Assembly: GCA_017513625.1 (NCBI GenBank)
Contig: JAFXEW010000094.1
Span: forward strand, 1-44,334
Reading direction: 5' to 3'
Source of the DNA: Lachnospiraceae bacterium
GTDB taxonomy: Bacteria > Bacillota > Clostridia > Lachnospirales > Lachnospiraceae
Length of the DNA: 44,334 nucleotides
The position numbers were made by a program, and so were the translations under genes. Below, in pieces: positions 26,444 through 35,799 of this stretch. The notes beneath the pieces were generated by a model, which did no database searches, was not told where the DNA came from, and worked only from the letters and a program-made list of their open reading frames with translations. Positions within the stretch are counted from its first letter, which is position 1. Each line of letters opens with the position of its first letter.

Positions 26444-27271
26444 ATGAAATGTACATGCAAGCAATGTGGGAAGGAATTTGAGCTGACACAGTCAGAAATA
26501 GATTTTTATAACAGCAAGAATTTAAGTATTCCCAAACGTTGTAAAGAGTGCAGAAACAGCAACAAGAAACAGAAAAGGCAAAAGGCGGCCGCAAAAAAAG
26601 CAGCACAAAATGGAGCATCGCAGAATGTAAAGCCCCAGGGAAATATACAGAATAACCGGGTTGAAGCGGTAACAAAGCCCGGAGGGAAAAAGTCCGGTAA
26701 GGCTATGCAGATATTAAAGCTGGTATTGGCACTTTTGATTATTGGTCTGGTTATATACAGTGCAGTAAAGAATAGTGTGGATGATGCGCAGGTAAATGGT
26801 GACCTTGCTGATGGCGTGGAAACAGTTGCGACTGATACCGGATATCAGGAGTCGGGAAACAGCTTTTCTTCTGAAATTGCAGAACTCGGTGAGCAATCGG
26901 AGAGTCTTTCATCAGAAGAAGAGGAATCAGCAGCTACGCAGGAATCGGATGTGTCAGTTGCAGAAGAAGAGAGTACGGCTGAGGACAGCCTCGCATCTGC
27001 ACCGGAATTATACTTCCGCAATGATAGTCTGCTGGAGTCCCATTATGAAAAACATGGTATTGAAATGGGTTTTGATTCTGCTAAGGAGTATGAAAAAGCA
27101 GCGGCAGCAGTCACTGCAGACCCGGATGTATTGCATAAGCTGGAGGCAGAAGACGGAGATGATGTGTATTATCTGGAGCGTACCAATGAATTTGTAGTGG
27201 TATCCAAGGATGGGCATATCAGGACTTATTTCCACCCCAGTGCGGGACTGGATTACTATAACAGACAGTAA
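26444..27271 (+). CDS. Zinc-ribbon, membrane-anchored protein with nuclease-toxin-like C-terminus
   Basis: A 275-residue protein with an unusual layout. Residues 1-36 hold Cys3, Cys5, Cys8, Cys33 and Cys36, a zinc-ribbon pattern. A basic linker follows (about 40-85), then one TM helix (88-107) and an acidic Ser/Glu-rich stretch (about 110-188). The C-terminal 85 residues (190-275) have HYEKHGIEMGF, EYEKAA, TNEFVVVSKDG, RTYFHP and a terminal YYNRQ. I know this pattern from C-termini of phage head-morphogenesis and polymorphic-toxin proteins, where it is taken as an RNase-like domain; this link is from memory. Topology would place it outside the cell. No partner immunity gene is recognised. Ribosome binding site cggagg. 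Confidence 0.7.
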   Translation: MKCTCKQCGKEFELTQSEIDFYNSKNLSIPKRCKECRNSNKKQKRQKAAAKKAAQNGASQNVKPQGNIQNNRVEAVTKPGGKKSGKAMQILKLVLALLIIGLVIYSAVKNSVDDAQVNGDLADGVETVATDTGYQESGNSFSSEIAELGEQSESLSSEEEESAATQESDVSVAEEESTAEDSLASAPELYFRNDSLLESHYEKHGIEMGFDSAKEYEKAAAAVTADPDVLHKLEAEDGDDVYYLERTNEFVVVSKDGHIRTYFHPSAGLDYYNRQ

Positions 27272-27305
27272 TGATTAGGCAGCAGATAAAGGAGTGGCGG
27301 CATTC

Positions 27306-28046
27306 ATGACAAAGCAGGATGTACTCTATAAATACGAGACCCATCTGCATACCCGGGAAAGCAGTGCGTGTGCTACCGGAAGCGGATATGATATGGCTTA
27401 CGCAGCAAAGGAGGCCGGATATACAGGGATTATCGTAACAGATCATAACTGGGGCGGCAATACCCGGATAGACAGGGACTTGCCCTGGGAGGATTTTGTA
27501 GAGGCTTTTTGCAAGGGATATGAGAATGCGCTGAGAGCAGGACAGGAGATTGGCCTTGACGTGTTTTACGGATGGGAAGCAGGATATCAGGGGACAGAGT
27601 TTTTAATATACGGGCCCGATAAGAACTGGATGCTTCAACATCCCGAAATAAAGGACGCAAGTGTAGAAGAGCAGTTTGGTTTGATTGACGACGTGGGGGG
27701 ATTGGTGATTCACGCGCATCCCTTTAGGGAGGAATGGTATATTCCCCAAGTGAGATTATATCCTGATTATGTGCATGGCGTAGAAGTAATTAATGCTACC
27801 CATTCCAATTCGCACAGTATGTCTCATAATGACCCTGCATACAATACGCTTGCACTTGCATATGCAAAAGAACATGATTTTACCATGACTGCAGGTTCGG
27901 ATATACATGGAGTAAATATGTTTGGCGGAGGAATGCTTTTTGACCGGAGACTGAAAGATATTCATGATTTTGTAAAGGCAGTCAAAAACAGGGAATGTGT
28001 TATTCTCACGGATGGTGAGGAGGATTTTGAATATAAACTATTGTAA
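27306..28046 (+). CDS. PHP-domain phosphoesterase
   Basis: A 246-residue PHP-domain protein, a trinuclear-metal phosphoesterase fold. Metal ligands are visible in ETHLHTRES (HxH), VTDHNWGG, GWEAGYQG, VIHAHPFREE and AGSDIHG. Members hydrolyse histidinol phosphate, nucleotides or other small phosphates; this one looks like the stand-alone type without a known substrate. I chose ATG 27306; the ribosome binding site aaaggag sits about 12 bases upstream, and GTG 27294 is too close to it. It follows the zinc-ribbon gene by 34 bp and probably shares its transcript. Confidence 0.86.
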   Translation: MTKQDVLYKYETHLHTRESSACATGSGYDMAYAAKEAGYTGIIVTDHNWGGNTRIDRDLPWEDFVEAFCKGYENALRAGQEIGLDVFYGWEAGYQGTEFLIYGPDKNWMLQHPEIKDASVEEQFGLIDDVGGLVIHAHPFREEWYIPQVRLYPDYVHGVEVINATHSNSHSMSHNDPAYNTLALAYAKEHDFTMTAGSDIHGVNMFGGGMLFDRRLKDIHDFVKAVKNRECVILTDGEEDFEYKLL

Positions 28047-28084
28047 AAAAGCCGTACTGAAGATTATTCTTCAGCACGGCTTTT
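28045..28084. terminator. Bidirectional terminator between PHP and UMF1 genes
   Basis: aaaaagccgtactgaag pairs with cttcagcacggctttt (one mismatch), flanked by A-run and T-run, so it can stop both strands. The minus-strand gene ends inside the hairpin. Confidence 0.88.
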
Positions 28085-29314
28085 ATGATATTCAGAAACC
28101 GATAACCGGAAAAGAATCAAACCGAGTAACATCAATACGGATATGGTGCTGACACCTTTACTGGCGCTTCTGGTTAATTGGGTAACCACACTCACTATGG
28201 TAGTGCCCACAAATGCGGCTCCTTTGCCGCAAATATCCAGAATACCAAAATATTCGCCGCTTTTTTCTGCGGGAATAATCTTGGTAAAGTAGGAACGGGA
28301 CAGGGCCTGTATACCGCCTTGGAACATACCTACGCAAACGGCAAGAAGCCAGAACTCCCACTGCTGGTCCAAAAAGATTGCAAAAACCGCAATGCCCAGA
28401 TAAGCAATGATGCATACGGTGATTAAGTCTTCGGTACGGTACTTTTGAGCCAGACGTCCAAACAACAGGGCAAAAGGAAAGGCTACAATCTGCGTCACCA
28501 ATAGTGCCAGCAAAAGGCCTGTGGTATCCAGCCCCACGGCTTCACCGTAAGCGGTAGCCATGTCAATAATAGTATACACACCGTCTATGTAGAAGAAGAA
28601 ACTGATAACAAAAAGTAATATATATCTCTTGTTCTTCATATCCTTTAGGGTTCGGCCGATATTGCGGAATCCTGAGAGAACCAGGTGTTTGCCGCGCTCA
28701 GCGTAATGGGACTGCTTGTAGGAACGGTACAGTGGCATGGCCATGGCAAACCACCATACGGCTGTCAATAGGAATGCAAGAACCATAGCGGTGGAAAAAC
28801 TGATTCCTATGGAATCATAACACAGTACGATGACTAAACTTGCTATAAAAGGAATACAACTGCCGATATAACCCCAGGCATAACCGCTTGAAGATACATG
28901 GTCCATACGGCTGTCGTCGGTGATATCCGTAAGCATGGAATCGTAGAAAATAACACTCAGGGAATATCCTGCTTTGGATAGGATGAACAGAAGAAGGAAC
29001 CCAATCCAGCTGCCGGGGATGCCCAGACATGCACATCCGATGGTACCAATCAGCAGTGTGACTGCAAAAAGTTTTTTCTTCATATCTTTCAGATCCGAAA
29101 GTCCGCCCAGGAAAGGGCCGCATAATACAACTATCAGGGTGACAATGGATGCGGCATAGCCCCAATAAGCCAGATAATCGGTAGATGATATACCGGCGCT
29201 TTCAGCAAGATGATTGAAATAAATAGGAACAATGGTACTTATGAGCATGACAAAGGCAGAATTACCCACATCATAAAGTACCCAGTTAAGCTCCTGTCTG
29301 GTTAGTTTTTTCAT
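28064..29314 (-). CDS. UMF1-type (Atg22-like) MFS permease
   Basis: A 416-residue permease with about 12 helices. The N-terminal LNWVLYDVGNSAFVMLISTIVPIYF is the signature of the UMF1/Atg22-like branch of the major facilitator superfamily, and GGLSDLKDMKKK is the loop 2-3 motif. Yeast Atg22 exports amino acids from the vacuole; bacterial substrates are unknown. It is the second gene of a minus-strand pair and overlaps the upstream phospholipase-like gene by 29 bp, which suggests coupling. Ribosome binding site ggagg before ATG. Confidence 0.88.
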   Translation of the reverse strand: MKKLTRQELNWVLYDVGNSAFVMLISTIVPIYFNHLAESAGISSTDYLAYWGYAASIVTLIVVLCGPFLGGLSDLKDMKKKLFAVTLLIGTIGCACLGIPGSWIGFLLLFILSKAGYSLSVIFYDSMLTDITDDSRMDHVSSSGYAWGYIGSCIPFIASLVIVLCYDSIGISFSTAMVLAFLLTAVWWFAMAMPLYRSYKQSHYAERGKHLVLSGFRNIGRTLKDMKNKRYILLFVISFFFYIDGVYTIIDMATAYGEAVGLDTTGLLLALLVTQIVAFPFALLFGRLAQKYRTEDLITVCIIAYLGIAVFAIFLDQQWEFWLLAVCVGMFQGGIQALSRSYFTKIIPAEKSGEYFGILDICGKGAAFVGTTIVSVVTQLTRSASKGVSTISVLMLLGLILFRLSVSEYHKSRAEE

Positions 29315-30149
29315 AAGAGTCTTCCTCCGTATATTGCGCCATCAGCTCTTCGTAAAAGCTAAAGTGTTTATCAAAACGTGCATCTAATTCGCCTTGGAAT
29401 TGACGATATAAGTCGTATTGGGTAATCATATCGGCAGCCACCGGAACGGCTTCTTCCAACAGACTCTGCAGTTTGTTGACCATCCTGTCTGTGGCAGCAT
29501 TGGATGAATGCCTCATAATCAGACCGCTTAGGCTGTCATATTTGCCCAAAATCTTCATGCCCAGTCGTACGATACCTTCCTTTAACGGATTAGAGGGAAG
29601 GAAAAGGCCGTTGTACATGCGCATGCCTTTTAATGATTGGGTAAGCTGCAGGGGAGTTACGTCCGTGAAAAAGGGTGCAATGATCCTGCCGGCGTAATCA
29701 GTGGCAGCAATGTGACTTGCTACATTGTGTTTCAGGGGATTGCGGCCGTCCTTCAACAAATAGCTTCTGTCCAAATAGGTCTCTATCTCTGTGTGTCCCA
29801 TGCCGGATACCTGAATACAGTGCTCCACATAACTGTGACAGGCGTAATCCAGAGCCAGATGACAGATGAAACCGTAAATATATGCCAGAGCGGCGTCTGT
29901 ATCAGATGCATTATTTACCACATCCCTGCTTTTAACAAAAAAAGGAAGGGCGGAAACAAAGTGCATGGAATTGCCCTGTTTATTAACCGGATTTTGTCCA
30001 AGTGCCTTATAATAAAAGAGAATATCGGGACCATGGAGACCGATCAGATATAACTCTCGATGTTGTTTAATAATCTGTGCAATCGGAGTGCCGGCAAATG
30101 TTTTTTCAACGGCCAGACCAAAGGTTAAATGTGTATATGCAGCAGGCAT
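29286..30149 (-). CDS. Zinc-dependent phospholipase C family protein
   Basis: A 287-residue protein of the zinc-dependent phospholipase C superfamily (PF00882 type). Likely metal-binding positions are YTHLTFG near the start, LHGPDILFYY near 40-50 and FICHLALDYACHSYVEH near 95-112. There is no signal peptide, unlike secreted phospholipases, so the real substrate is doubtful. I chose ATG 30149, which has aaaggag seven bases upstream; a longer frame from 30182 lacks one. It precedes and overlaps the UMF1 permease gene. Confidence 0.82.
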   Translation of the reverse strand: MPAAYTHLTFGLAVEKTFAGTPIAQIIKQHRELYLIGLHGPDILFYYKALGQNPVNKQGNSMHFVSALPFFVKSRDVVNNASDTDAALAYIYGFICHLALDYACHSYVEHCIQVSGMGHTEIETYLDRSYLLKDGRNPLKHNVASHIAATDYAGRIIAPFFTDVTPLQLTQSLKGMRMYNGLFLPSNPLKEGIVRLGMKILGKYDSLSGLIMRHSSNAATDRMVNKLQSLLEEAVPVAADMITQYDLYRQFQGELDARFDKHFSFYEELMAQYTEEDSYEKTNQTGA

Positions 30150-30246
30150 AAGATCTCCTTTCAGGGCATAAAAACCCACCATTCATATTATACGGGATTT
30201 AGGGATTTTATACAAGGGGATTACCTGCTAAAATCAATGGTTTATG

Positions 30247-30275
30247 TTGTGACGGAGAGGATAATATGGTATAGT
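30247..30275 (+). promoter_or_regulatory. Promoter of the tcdA gene
   Basis: TTGTGA (30247-30252), 17-base spacer, TATAGT (30270-30275). Confidence 0.55.
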
Positions 30276-30329
30276 AAAGTGGTAATGCGGAAATAGTATC
30301 CGTAGTATTAGACGGAGCAGGAGACAGAG

Positions 30330-31034
30330 ATGAAGAAGGCGTTCAGCAGAACGGAAAATTTAATTGGCGCAGAAGCTGTGGATAAGTTAGTAAACTCCTG
30401 TGTGGCAATATTCGGTATCGGCGGAGTGGGCGGCTATGTGGCAGAGGCTCTTGCCAGGTCCGGTGTGGGTAAACTGGTGCTGGTGGACAGGGATGTGGTC
30501 AGTCCCTCTAATCTGAACAGACAGATAATAGCCACACTCAGTAATATGGGACGTCCTAAAACGGAGCTTATGAAGGAACGGATAGCAAATATTAATCCTG
30601 CATGTACCGTTGAGACACATCAATGCTTTTATCTGCCTGAAAACAGCGGAAAGTTTGATTTTACCGGATATGATTATGTGGTTGATGCCGTGGATACGGT
30701 TACAGCCAAGATACAATTGATTATGCAGGCTGAGGAAGCAGGAGTGTCTGTAATCAGCTGCATGGGGACGGGGAACAAAATGAATCCGGCTATGTTGCGG
30801 GTAGAGGATATTTACAGGACTTCTGTTTGTCCCCTTGCCAAGGTAATGAGGCGTGAGTTGAAAAAGCGGGGGATTACCGCCTGTAAGGTGGTATATTCGA
30901 AGGAATTGCCCCATAAATCGGGACTGATTGATGAAGAGACCGGTAAGTCTGTGCCCGGTTCCATGGTGTTTGTGCCGGGGGCAGCAGGATTACTTATTGC
31001 ATCGGAAGTAGTAAAAGATTTAACCGGTGTATAG
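30330..31034 (+). CDS. tcdA: tRNA threonylcarbamoyladenosine dehydratase
   Basis: A 234-residue E1-like (MoeB/ThiF/HesA) enzyme. The nucleotide loop is GIGGVGGYVAEALARSGVGKL, followed by DRDVVSPSNLNRQ and GRPKTELM. DYVVDAVDTV and SCMGTGNKMNP match TcdA (YgdL), which cyclises t6A37 in tRNA to ct6A using ATP. There is no C-terminal rhodanese or THIF extension. Length is a little under the E. coli protein. It has its own promoter, and a second promoter follows for gltA. Confidence 0.9.
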   Translation: MKKAFSRTENLIGAEAVDKLVNSCVAIFGIGGVGGYVAEALARSGVGKLVLVDRDVVSPSNLNRQIIATLSNMGRPKTELMKERIANINPACTVETHQCFYLPENSGKFDFTGYDYVVDAVDTVTAKIQLIMQAEEAGVSVISCMGTGNKMNPAMLRVEDIYRTSVCPLAKVMRRELKKRGITACKVVYSKELPHKSGLIDEETGKSVPGSMVFVPGAAGLLIASEVVKDLTGV

Positions 31035-31057
31035 CAGATTGGCCGCAGAATTGCAGT

Positions 31058-31087
31058 TTGACAACCATGTGTCGAATAGAATACAAT
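31058..31087 (+). promoter_or_regulatory. Promoter of gltA-argC
   Basis: TTGACA (31058-31063), 18-base spacer, TACAAT (31082-31087). Confidence 0.68.
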
Positions 31088-31137
31088 GGAGTGTAAGAAA
31101 TTCGACGGGGAAGAATGTGTTTATAAGGAGGAAATAG

Positions 31138-32493
31138 ATGACAAATAACGAAATCTACCTGAATCAACTTGCAGACAAATGTCGTGTGAATGATAGGATT
31201 GACCTTGAACTCTTTGATGCGCACGGTGTGCTTAGAGGACTGAGAGATAAGAACGGTAACGGTGTTGTGGCCGGTCTTACCAATATTTCACGTATTGAAT
31301 CGTTTAAGATGGAAAACGGTCAGAAGGTGCCCTGTGACGGAAGACTGTGGTATCGGGGATATGATTGTATTGAACTGGTGAATGGTTTTAAGGGTAAGCG
31401 CTTCGGCTTTGAAGAGATAGCATATCTGTTATTGTTGGGGGAACTTCCCACGGAAGAGAAACTGACGGAGTTTCGTGAGGTGCTGGGTAAGCGCATGACA
31501 TTGCCCAGAAACTTTACAAGGGATGTTATTATGAAGGCACCCAGCAACGACATCATGAATTCATTGGTGCGCAGCGTACTGACACTTGCATCCTATGATA
31601 AGAACTGCATGGATACTTCAGTTGAAAACGTTTTGCGTCAGTGCCTGGGATTAATCGGTGTATTTCCTATGTTGTCCGTATATGCTTATCATGCATATAA
31701 TCATTATGTAAACGATGAAAGTATGTACATACACAGACCTCAAAAGAATCTTTCTACAGCAGAAAATCTTCTGATGATGCTCAGACCGGACAAAAAATAC
31801 ACGGAGCTTGAGGCCAGAGTGCTGGATATAGCATTGGTACTTCATATGGAACACGGCGGCGGTAACAATTCCACTTTTACCACCCGTGTGGTAACATCTT
31901 CCGGCTCTGATACCTATTCCGTAATGGCTGCGGCACTGTCATCCCTGAAGGGTCCCAAACACGGCGGTGCTAATATCAAAGTGGCAGAGATGATGCGTGA
32001 TATTCGAAAGAATGTAAAGCATTGGGATGATGAAGAGGAAGTTCGCGCATATCTGAAGAAGATACTGAATAAAGAAGCTTTTGATAAAAAGGGACTTATT
32101 TACGGTATGGGACATGCGGTTTACTCCCTGTCCGACCCCAGAGCTCAGGTATTTAAAGGTTTTGTAAAGCAACTGGCTACAGAAAAAGGCAGAGAAAAGG
32201 ATTTTGCCCTGTATTCCATGATCGAAAGGATTGCGCCGGAGGTAATAGCGGAAAAGTCCCGTATTTACAAGGGTGTCAGCGCCAATGTGGACTTCTACAG
32301 CGGTTTTGTTTACAGTATGCTGGAGATACCTCTGGAATTGTATACTCCTATATTTGCGATTGCCAGAATCGTAGGATGGAGTGCACATCGTATAGAAGAA
32401 TTAATCAATATGGATAAGATTATCCGTCCTGCTTACAAGAGTGTGATGGAAGAGCGTCCGTATATTGATATGGAAGAACGAAAAGGAGAATAA
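31138..32493 (+). CDS. gltA: Citrate synthase
   Basis: A 451-residue citrate/2-methylcitrate synthase family enzyme that condenses oxaloacetate with acetyl-CoA. Active-site blocks are HMEHGGGNNSTF (His), GMGHAVYSLSDPRA (His) and ANVDFYSGFVYSML (catalytic Asp). It is longer than most bacterial citrate synthases because of an N-terminal extension of about 60 residues. argC starts five bases after its stop codon, so the pair probably supplies 2-oxoglutarate, glutamate and arginine carbon; that link is inferred. Ribosome binding site aaggaggaaat. Confidence 0.93.
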   Translation: MTNNEIYLNQLADKCRVNDRIDLELFDAHGVLRGLRDKNGNGVVAGLTNISRIESFKMENGQKVPCDGRLWYRGYDCIELVNGFKGKRFGFEEIAYLLLLGELPTEEKLTEFREVLGKRMTLPRNFTRDVIMKAPSNDIMNSLVRSVLTLASYDKNCMDTSVENVLRQCLGLIGVFPMLSVYAYHAYNHYVNDESMYIHRPQKNLSTAENLLMMLRPDKKYTELEARVLDIALVLHMEHGGGNNSTFTTRVVTSSGSDTYSVMAAALSSLKGPKHGGANIKVAEMMRDIRKNVKHWDDEEEVRAYLKKILNKEAFDKKGLIYGMGHAVYSLSDPRAQVFKGFVKQLATEKGREKDFALYSMIERIAPEVIAEKSRIYKGVSANVDFYSGFVYSMLEIPLELYTPIFAIARIVGWSAHRIEELINMDKIIRPAYKSVMEERPYIDMEERKGE

Positions 32494-32498
32494 TTTTT

Positions 32499-33446
32499 AT
32501 GAAAACCAAGGTGTTTATCGACGGAAGTGAAGGAACTACGGGACTTCGGATTTATGAACGCTTTCAGAAACGTAATGATATAGAAATACTGTACATTAAT
32601 CCGGAACTTCGTAAGGACCCGGAAGAGCGTAAAAAGATGATAAATGCATCGGACATTACGTTTCTCTGTCTGCCTGACGAGGCTGCCAGGGAGTCTGTTT
32701 CATTAGTGGAAAATGAAAACGTGGTTATCATTGATGCTTCTACCGCACACCGTACGCAGAGCGGATGGGCTTACGGTTTTGCAGAGCTTTCCGGTGCACA
32801 TCGTGAGGCTATTAAAAAGGGTAAGAGAATCGCAGTGCCCGGTTGTTATGCCACGGGCTTTATATCCTTGGTGTATCCTCTGGTAGCAGGAGGCATTCTC
32901 CCTAAGGATTATCCTGTGAGTAGTTTTGCATTATCCGGCTATAGCGGAGCAGGTAAAAAGACCATTGCGGCTTATGAGGCTGAAGACAGGCCGGCTCAGC
33001 TTTCTTCCGGTAGGGAATATGCATTGACCCAGCAGCATAAGCATTTGAAAGAAATGAAGGCCATAACAGGAATTGAGAGAACGCCTCTCTTTTCTCCCAT
33101 TATAGATGATTACTACAGCGGTATGGTCGTATCCGTACCTTTGTATGCAGATATGTTGGCAAATAGGGAGACACCGGAATCTCTGCGGAATTATTATGAA
33201 GAGTATTACAAAGGACAGCAGTTCGTTCAGGTGGCAAAGGCAGATGATGAGACGGCAGGAAGCGGTTTTCTGGCAGGTAACGGATTGTCCGGATGGGATG
33301 GTCTGAAGATATATGTAACAGGAAATGAAGAGCGTATCGTGGTATCAGCCCAATTTGATAATCTGGGTAAAGGTGCTTCCGGAGCGGCGATTCAGTGTAT
33401 GAATATAGTACTGGGCTGCGAAGAGTCCAAAGGACTTGACCTGTAA
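32499..33446 (+). CDS. argC: N-acetyl-gamma-glutamyl-phosphate reductase
   Basis: A 315-residue enzyme of arginine synthesis that reduces N-acetylglutamyl phosphate to the semialdehyde with NADPH. It is the short type 2 form. The Rossmann start is KVFIDGSEGTTGLRI, the catalytic Cys is in VPGCYATGF, and YSGAGKK follows. The rest of the arginine genes (argJBDF) are not nearby. It starts five bases after gltA, with the ribosome binding site aggag inside the end of gltA. Confidence 0.94.
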   Translation: MKTKVFIDGSEGTTGLRIYERFQKRNDIEILYINPELRKDPEERKKMINASDITFLCLPDEAARESVSLVENENVVIIDASTAHRTQSGWAYGFAELSGAHREAIKKGKRIAVPGCYATGFISLVYPLVAGGILPKDYPVSSFALSGYSGAGKKTIAAYEAEDRPAQLSSGREYALTQQHKHLKEMKAITGIERTPLFSPIIDDYYSGMVVSVPLYADMLANRETPESLRNYYEEYYKGQQFVQVAKADDETAGSGFLAGNGLSGWDGLKIYVTGNEERIVVSAQFDNLGKGASGAAIQCMNIVLGCEESKGLDL

Positions 33447-33482
33447 GCAGATACTGCCCGGTTTAATTAATTTTCAAAAATT

Positions 33483-33538
33483 AAGACTGTGTTTCAACGA
33501 ACCCAAGGGAGGATTTCAGATGAAACACAGTCTTTTTA
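33483..33538. terminator. Bidirectional terminator between argC and degV
   Basis: aagactgtgtttca (33483-33496) pairs perfectly with tgaaacacagtctt (33521-33534) over a 24-base loop, with T-run after it and A-rich sequence before it. Confidence 0.85.
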
Positions 33539-34381
33539 TTTGCTGTAAAACAGTACGCCCAGAGTGCCGGGACCGCAATGGCTTGAGATGACACCGCCGG
33601 CACGGGTTATGTATATATGTCCGAAATAGTTCAGGCCCTGCAAAAATGTGTAAACTGCGTCAATGATTTCGGCGTCACAGCCGGAGTGTGTGATAAAAAC
33701 GCAGGCAGGATCTGCGGTGAGCAGATTAGCTTCCAAATCATAAGCATATTTTGAAATGGCGGAAGAGGCTTTGCCGCGGTATTTTTTACCCACCTTCATT
33801 TCACCGTTTTCCACGATAATCTGAGGTTTCAGCCTTAGTGTGTTGCCAAGCAGGGCTGTTGCACCGCTGCAGCGGCCGCCCCTTGCCAGATAAGTCAGAC
33901 TGTCCACCACAAAACTGGAACGGACCTTGCCACGGCGTTCTTCCAGAGAAGCAATGATTTCATGGACGTTATATCCGTCCTGAATCATTTGAGCTGCGTG
34001 GATTAACTGTAGACCGATTCCGGTGGACAGATTCATGGAATCCACCACATACAACCGCTCATAATTCATATCGTCGGCCAGAAGCCGTATCACATTGCAG
34101 GTGGTGCTCATATGCTGGGAGATACCTAAAAAGAGTATATCATCACCCGCATCCATAAAGGGTTTTAGGACTTCCAATGCCTTTTCGTAGGATGCGGCAG
34201 CAGTTTTAGGCGTGGTGCGGTTAGCATCTGCCCATTCGTATATTTCATCAGGGGTAACTTCCTCGCCGTCAAAATAGCTATTGTCGTCCATGACAATGCA
34301 CAGGGGAATGGTAGTTATCGAAAATTCTTCTTTCAATTCCGGTGACAAATCACAGGTAGAATCAGCAACCAGACGAATCAT
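33536..34381 (-). CDS. DegV family fatty-acid-binding protein
   Basis: A 281-residue DegV protein. The N-terminus IRLVADSTCDLSPEL and LFLGISQHMSTTCN (contacts for the fatty-acid carboxylate) are typical, and SLTYLARGGRCSGATA lies near 160-180. DegV/FakB proteins present bound fatty acids to the FakA kinase for phospholipid synthesis. fakA is not in this window. I chose ATG 34381 after ggagg; the longer frame from 34405 lacks a ribosome binding site. The AT-rich gap 34406-34634 probably holds divergent promoters but none is convincing. Confidence 0.9.
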   Translation of the reverse strand: MIRLVADSTCDLSPELKEEFSITTIPLCIVMDDNSYFDGEEVTPDEIYEWADANRTTPKTAAASYEKALEVLKPFMDAGDDILFLGISQHMSTTCNVIRLLADDMNYERLYVVDSMNLSTGIGLQLIHAAQMIQDGYNVHEIIASLEERRGKVRSSFVVDSLTYLARGGRCSGATALLGNTLRLKPQIIVENGEMKVGKKYRGKASSAISKYAYDLEANLLTADPACVFITHSGCDAEIIDAVYTFLQGLNYFGHIYITRAGGVISSHCGPGTLGVLFYSK

Positions 34382-34634
34382 TTTGTTTCCTCCAAATACT
34401 TCCATAAAATTAGTTAAATTTACTTATGTATAAAAATAACACAAAACTGAATAATAGACAATAACGTATATATATTATAAAAATATAAAAAATATTAATT
34501 ATTTATTCTTTGGTGATTTTTAGTGGAAAAATATAGTAAAGAGTGTTAAATATATAAGGGGAAGTAAAGTGTTTTATCATAAAAAGAAACAGGGAAGAAA
34601 AGTATTCCGTTTACGAAAGGAAGTAATATTTCAT

Positions 34635-35762
34635 ATGAAAGGAACAATGTTAGAATATCTAAAAGAATTTGGAAATGTTCCGTTTGCGCAGAAGCCTGTA
34701 TCAGAAGTGGATTTCATGATCATATGCCAGCTTGCCTATCTGAAATTTGCCGGAATGGTGCCGGATGCTAGGGAAGACAGTGCTTCCGTGGGATTACTTG
34801 ATATTGCCCGCACAGGAGATGAAAAGGTGCTTTTTGCAGATGAGCGGTTCGAAAAGCAGAACCGTGTGCTGTGGAGTGCAGTGTTACAGAGCAAACGTTT
34901 TAATACCATGAAGTTAAACAGCTATATTGATATAGTTGAAAAGGAATGGGAGGCCCAGTTTTCGGCATTTACCTGTTCCCTGGAGGACGGTACCGTGATG
35001 GTAATATTCCGGGGAACCGATGAGAATATCGTGGGCTGGAAAGAGGATTTTAACATGGTGTATCAATCCCCTATTCCCAGTCAGGCATATGCTGTAAAGT
35101 ACCTGAATATGATAGGGGACCGTGTCCGTTGTCCTCTTTATCTGGCCGGACATTCCAAGGGAGGGAATCTGGCTGTATACGGTGCCATGAACTGTCGCGC
35201 GGACATTCAGGACAGGATTATTAAAATTTATAACCTGGATGGCCCCGGTTTCAAAAAAGAAGTATTGGAAAAGTGCGGTTATGAAAGAATTGTGGACAGA
35301 GTGGTAAAGATTCTGCCCCACTCCTCTGTAGTGGGTATGATATTTGAATGGGATGCCCGCTATAAAGTAGTAGAAAGTAATAATTTCGGCATTTTGCAGC
35401 ATGATTTGTTCAGCTGGCAGGTGGTGGACGGGGCATTGGTGCCCGTACCCCAGGTCTATGACAGTCTGCAGCAGATGGAACATACGCTGGCAGACTGGAT
35501 GATGAGCCTGGAAGAGGACAGGGCCAAGAGATTTGTGGACACACTCTTTGATATTATCAGTGCTTCGGAAACTGATGATTTCGTGGAATTTGCCGCAAAC
35601 GGAATGGGAACCGTAAAAAAGGTATTTGAGGCATATAAAGATATGGATGAAGATACGAAGAAAATGCTAAAGGAGACCATTCAGTCCTTTACGAAGCTGG
35701 CGGGAGACCGTTGGATGGAAGGTGCTAAAGTATCACTTAACAATCTGCTCGGGATAAAGTAA
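34635..35762 (+). CDS. DUF2974 alpha/beta hydrolase (Mbeg1-like)
   Basis: A 375-residue protein of the DUF2974/Mbeg1-like family, lipase-like alpha/beta hydrolases common in Firmicutes. The likely nucleophile is Ser in LAGHSKGGNLAVYGA near 175. An earlier block is MVIFRGTDENIVGWKEDFNM near 120-135. No signal peptide is present. The natural substrate is unknown. I chose ATG 34635, with aaaggaag about 11 bases upstream; GTG 34569 and ATG 34647 are alternatives. The yfhO gene follows 37 bp later, perhaps in the same unit. Confidence 0.86.
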   Translation: MKGTMLEYLKEFGNVPFAQKPVSEVDFMIICQLAYLKFAGMVPDAREDSASVGLLDIARTGDEKVLFADERFEKQNRVLWSAVLQSKRFNTMKLNSYIDIVEKEWEAQFSAFTCSLEDGTVMVIFRGTDENIVGWKEDFNMVYQSPIPSQAYAVKYLNMIGDRVRCPLYLAGHSKGGNLAVYGAMNCRADIQDRIIKIYNLDGPGFKKEVLEKCGYERIVDRVVKILPHSSVVGMIFEWDARYKVVESNNFGILQHDLFSWQVVDGALVPVPQVYDSLQQMEHTLADWMMSLEEDRAKRFVDTLFDIISASETDDFVEFAANGMGTVKKVFEAYKDMDEDTKKMLKETIQSFTKLAGDRWMEGAKVSLNNLLGIK

Positions 35763-35799
35763 AATAAGGGTGTAATGTTTGGGAAAGAGGATAATTAAT

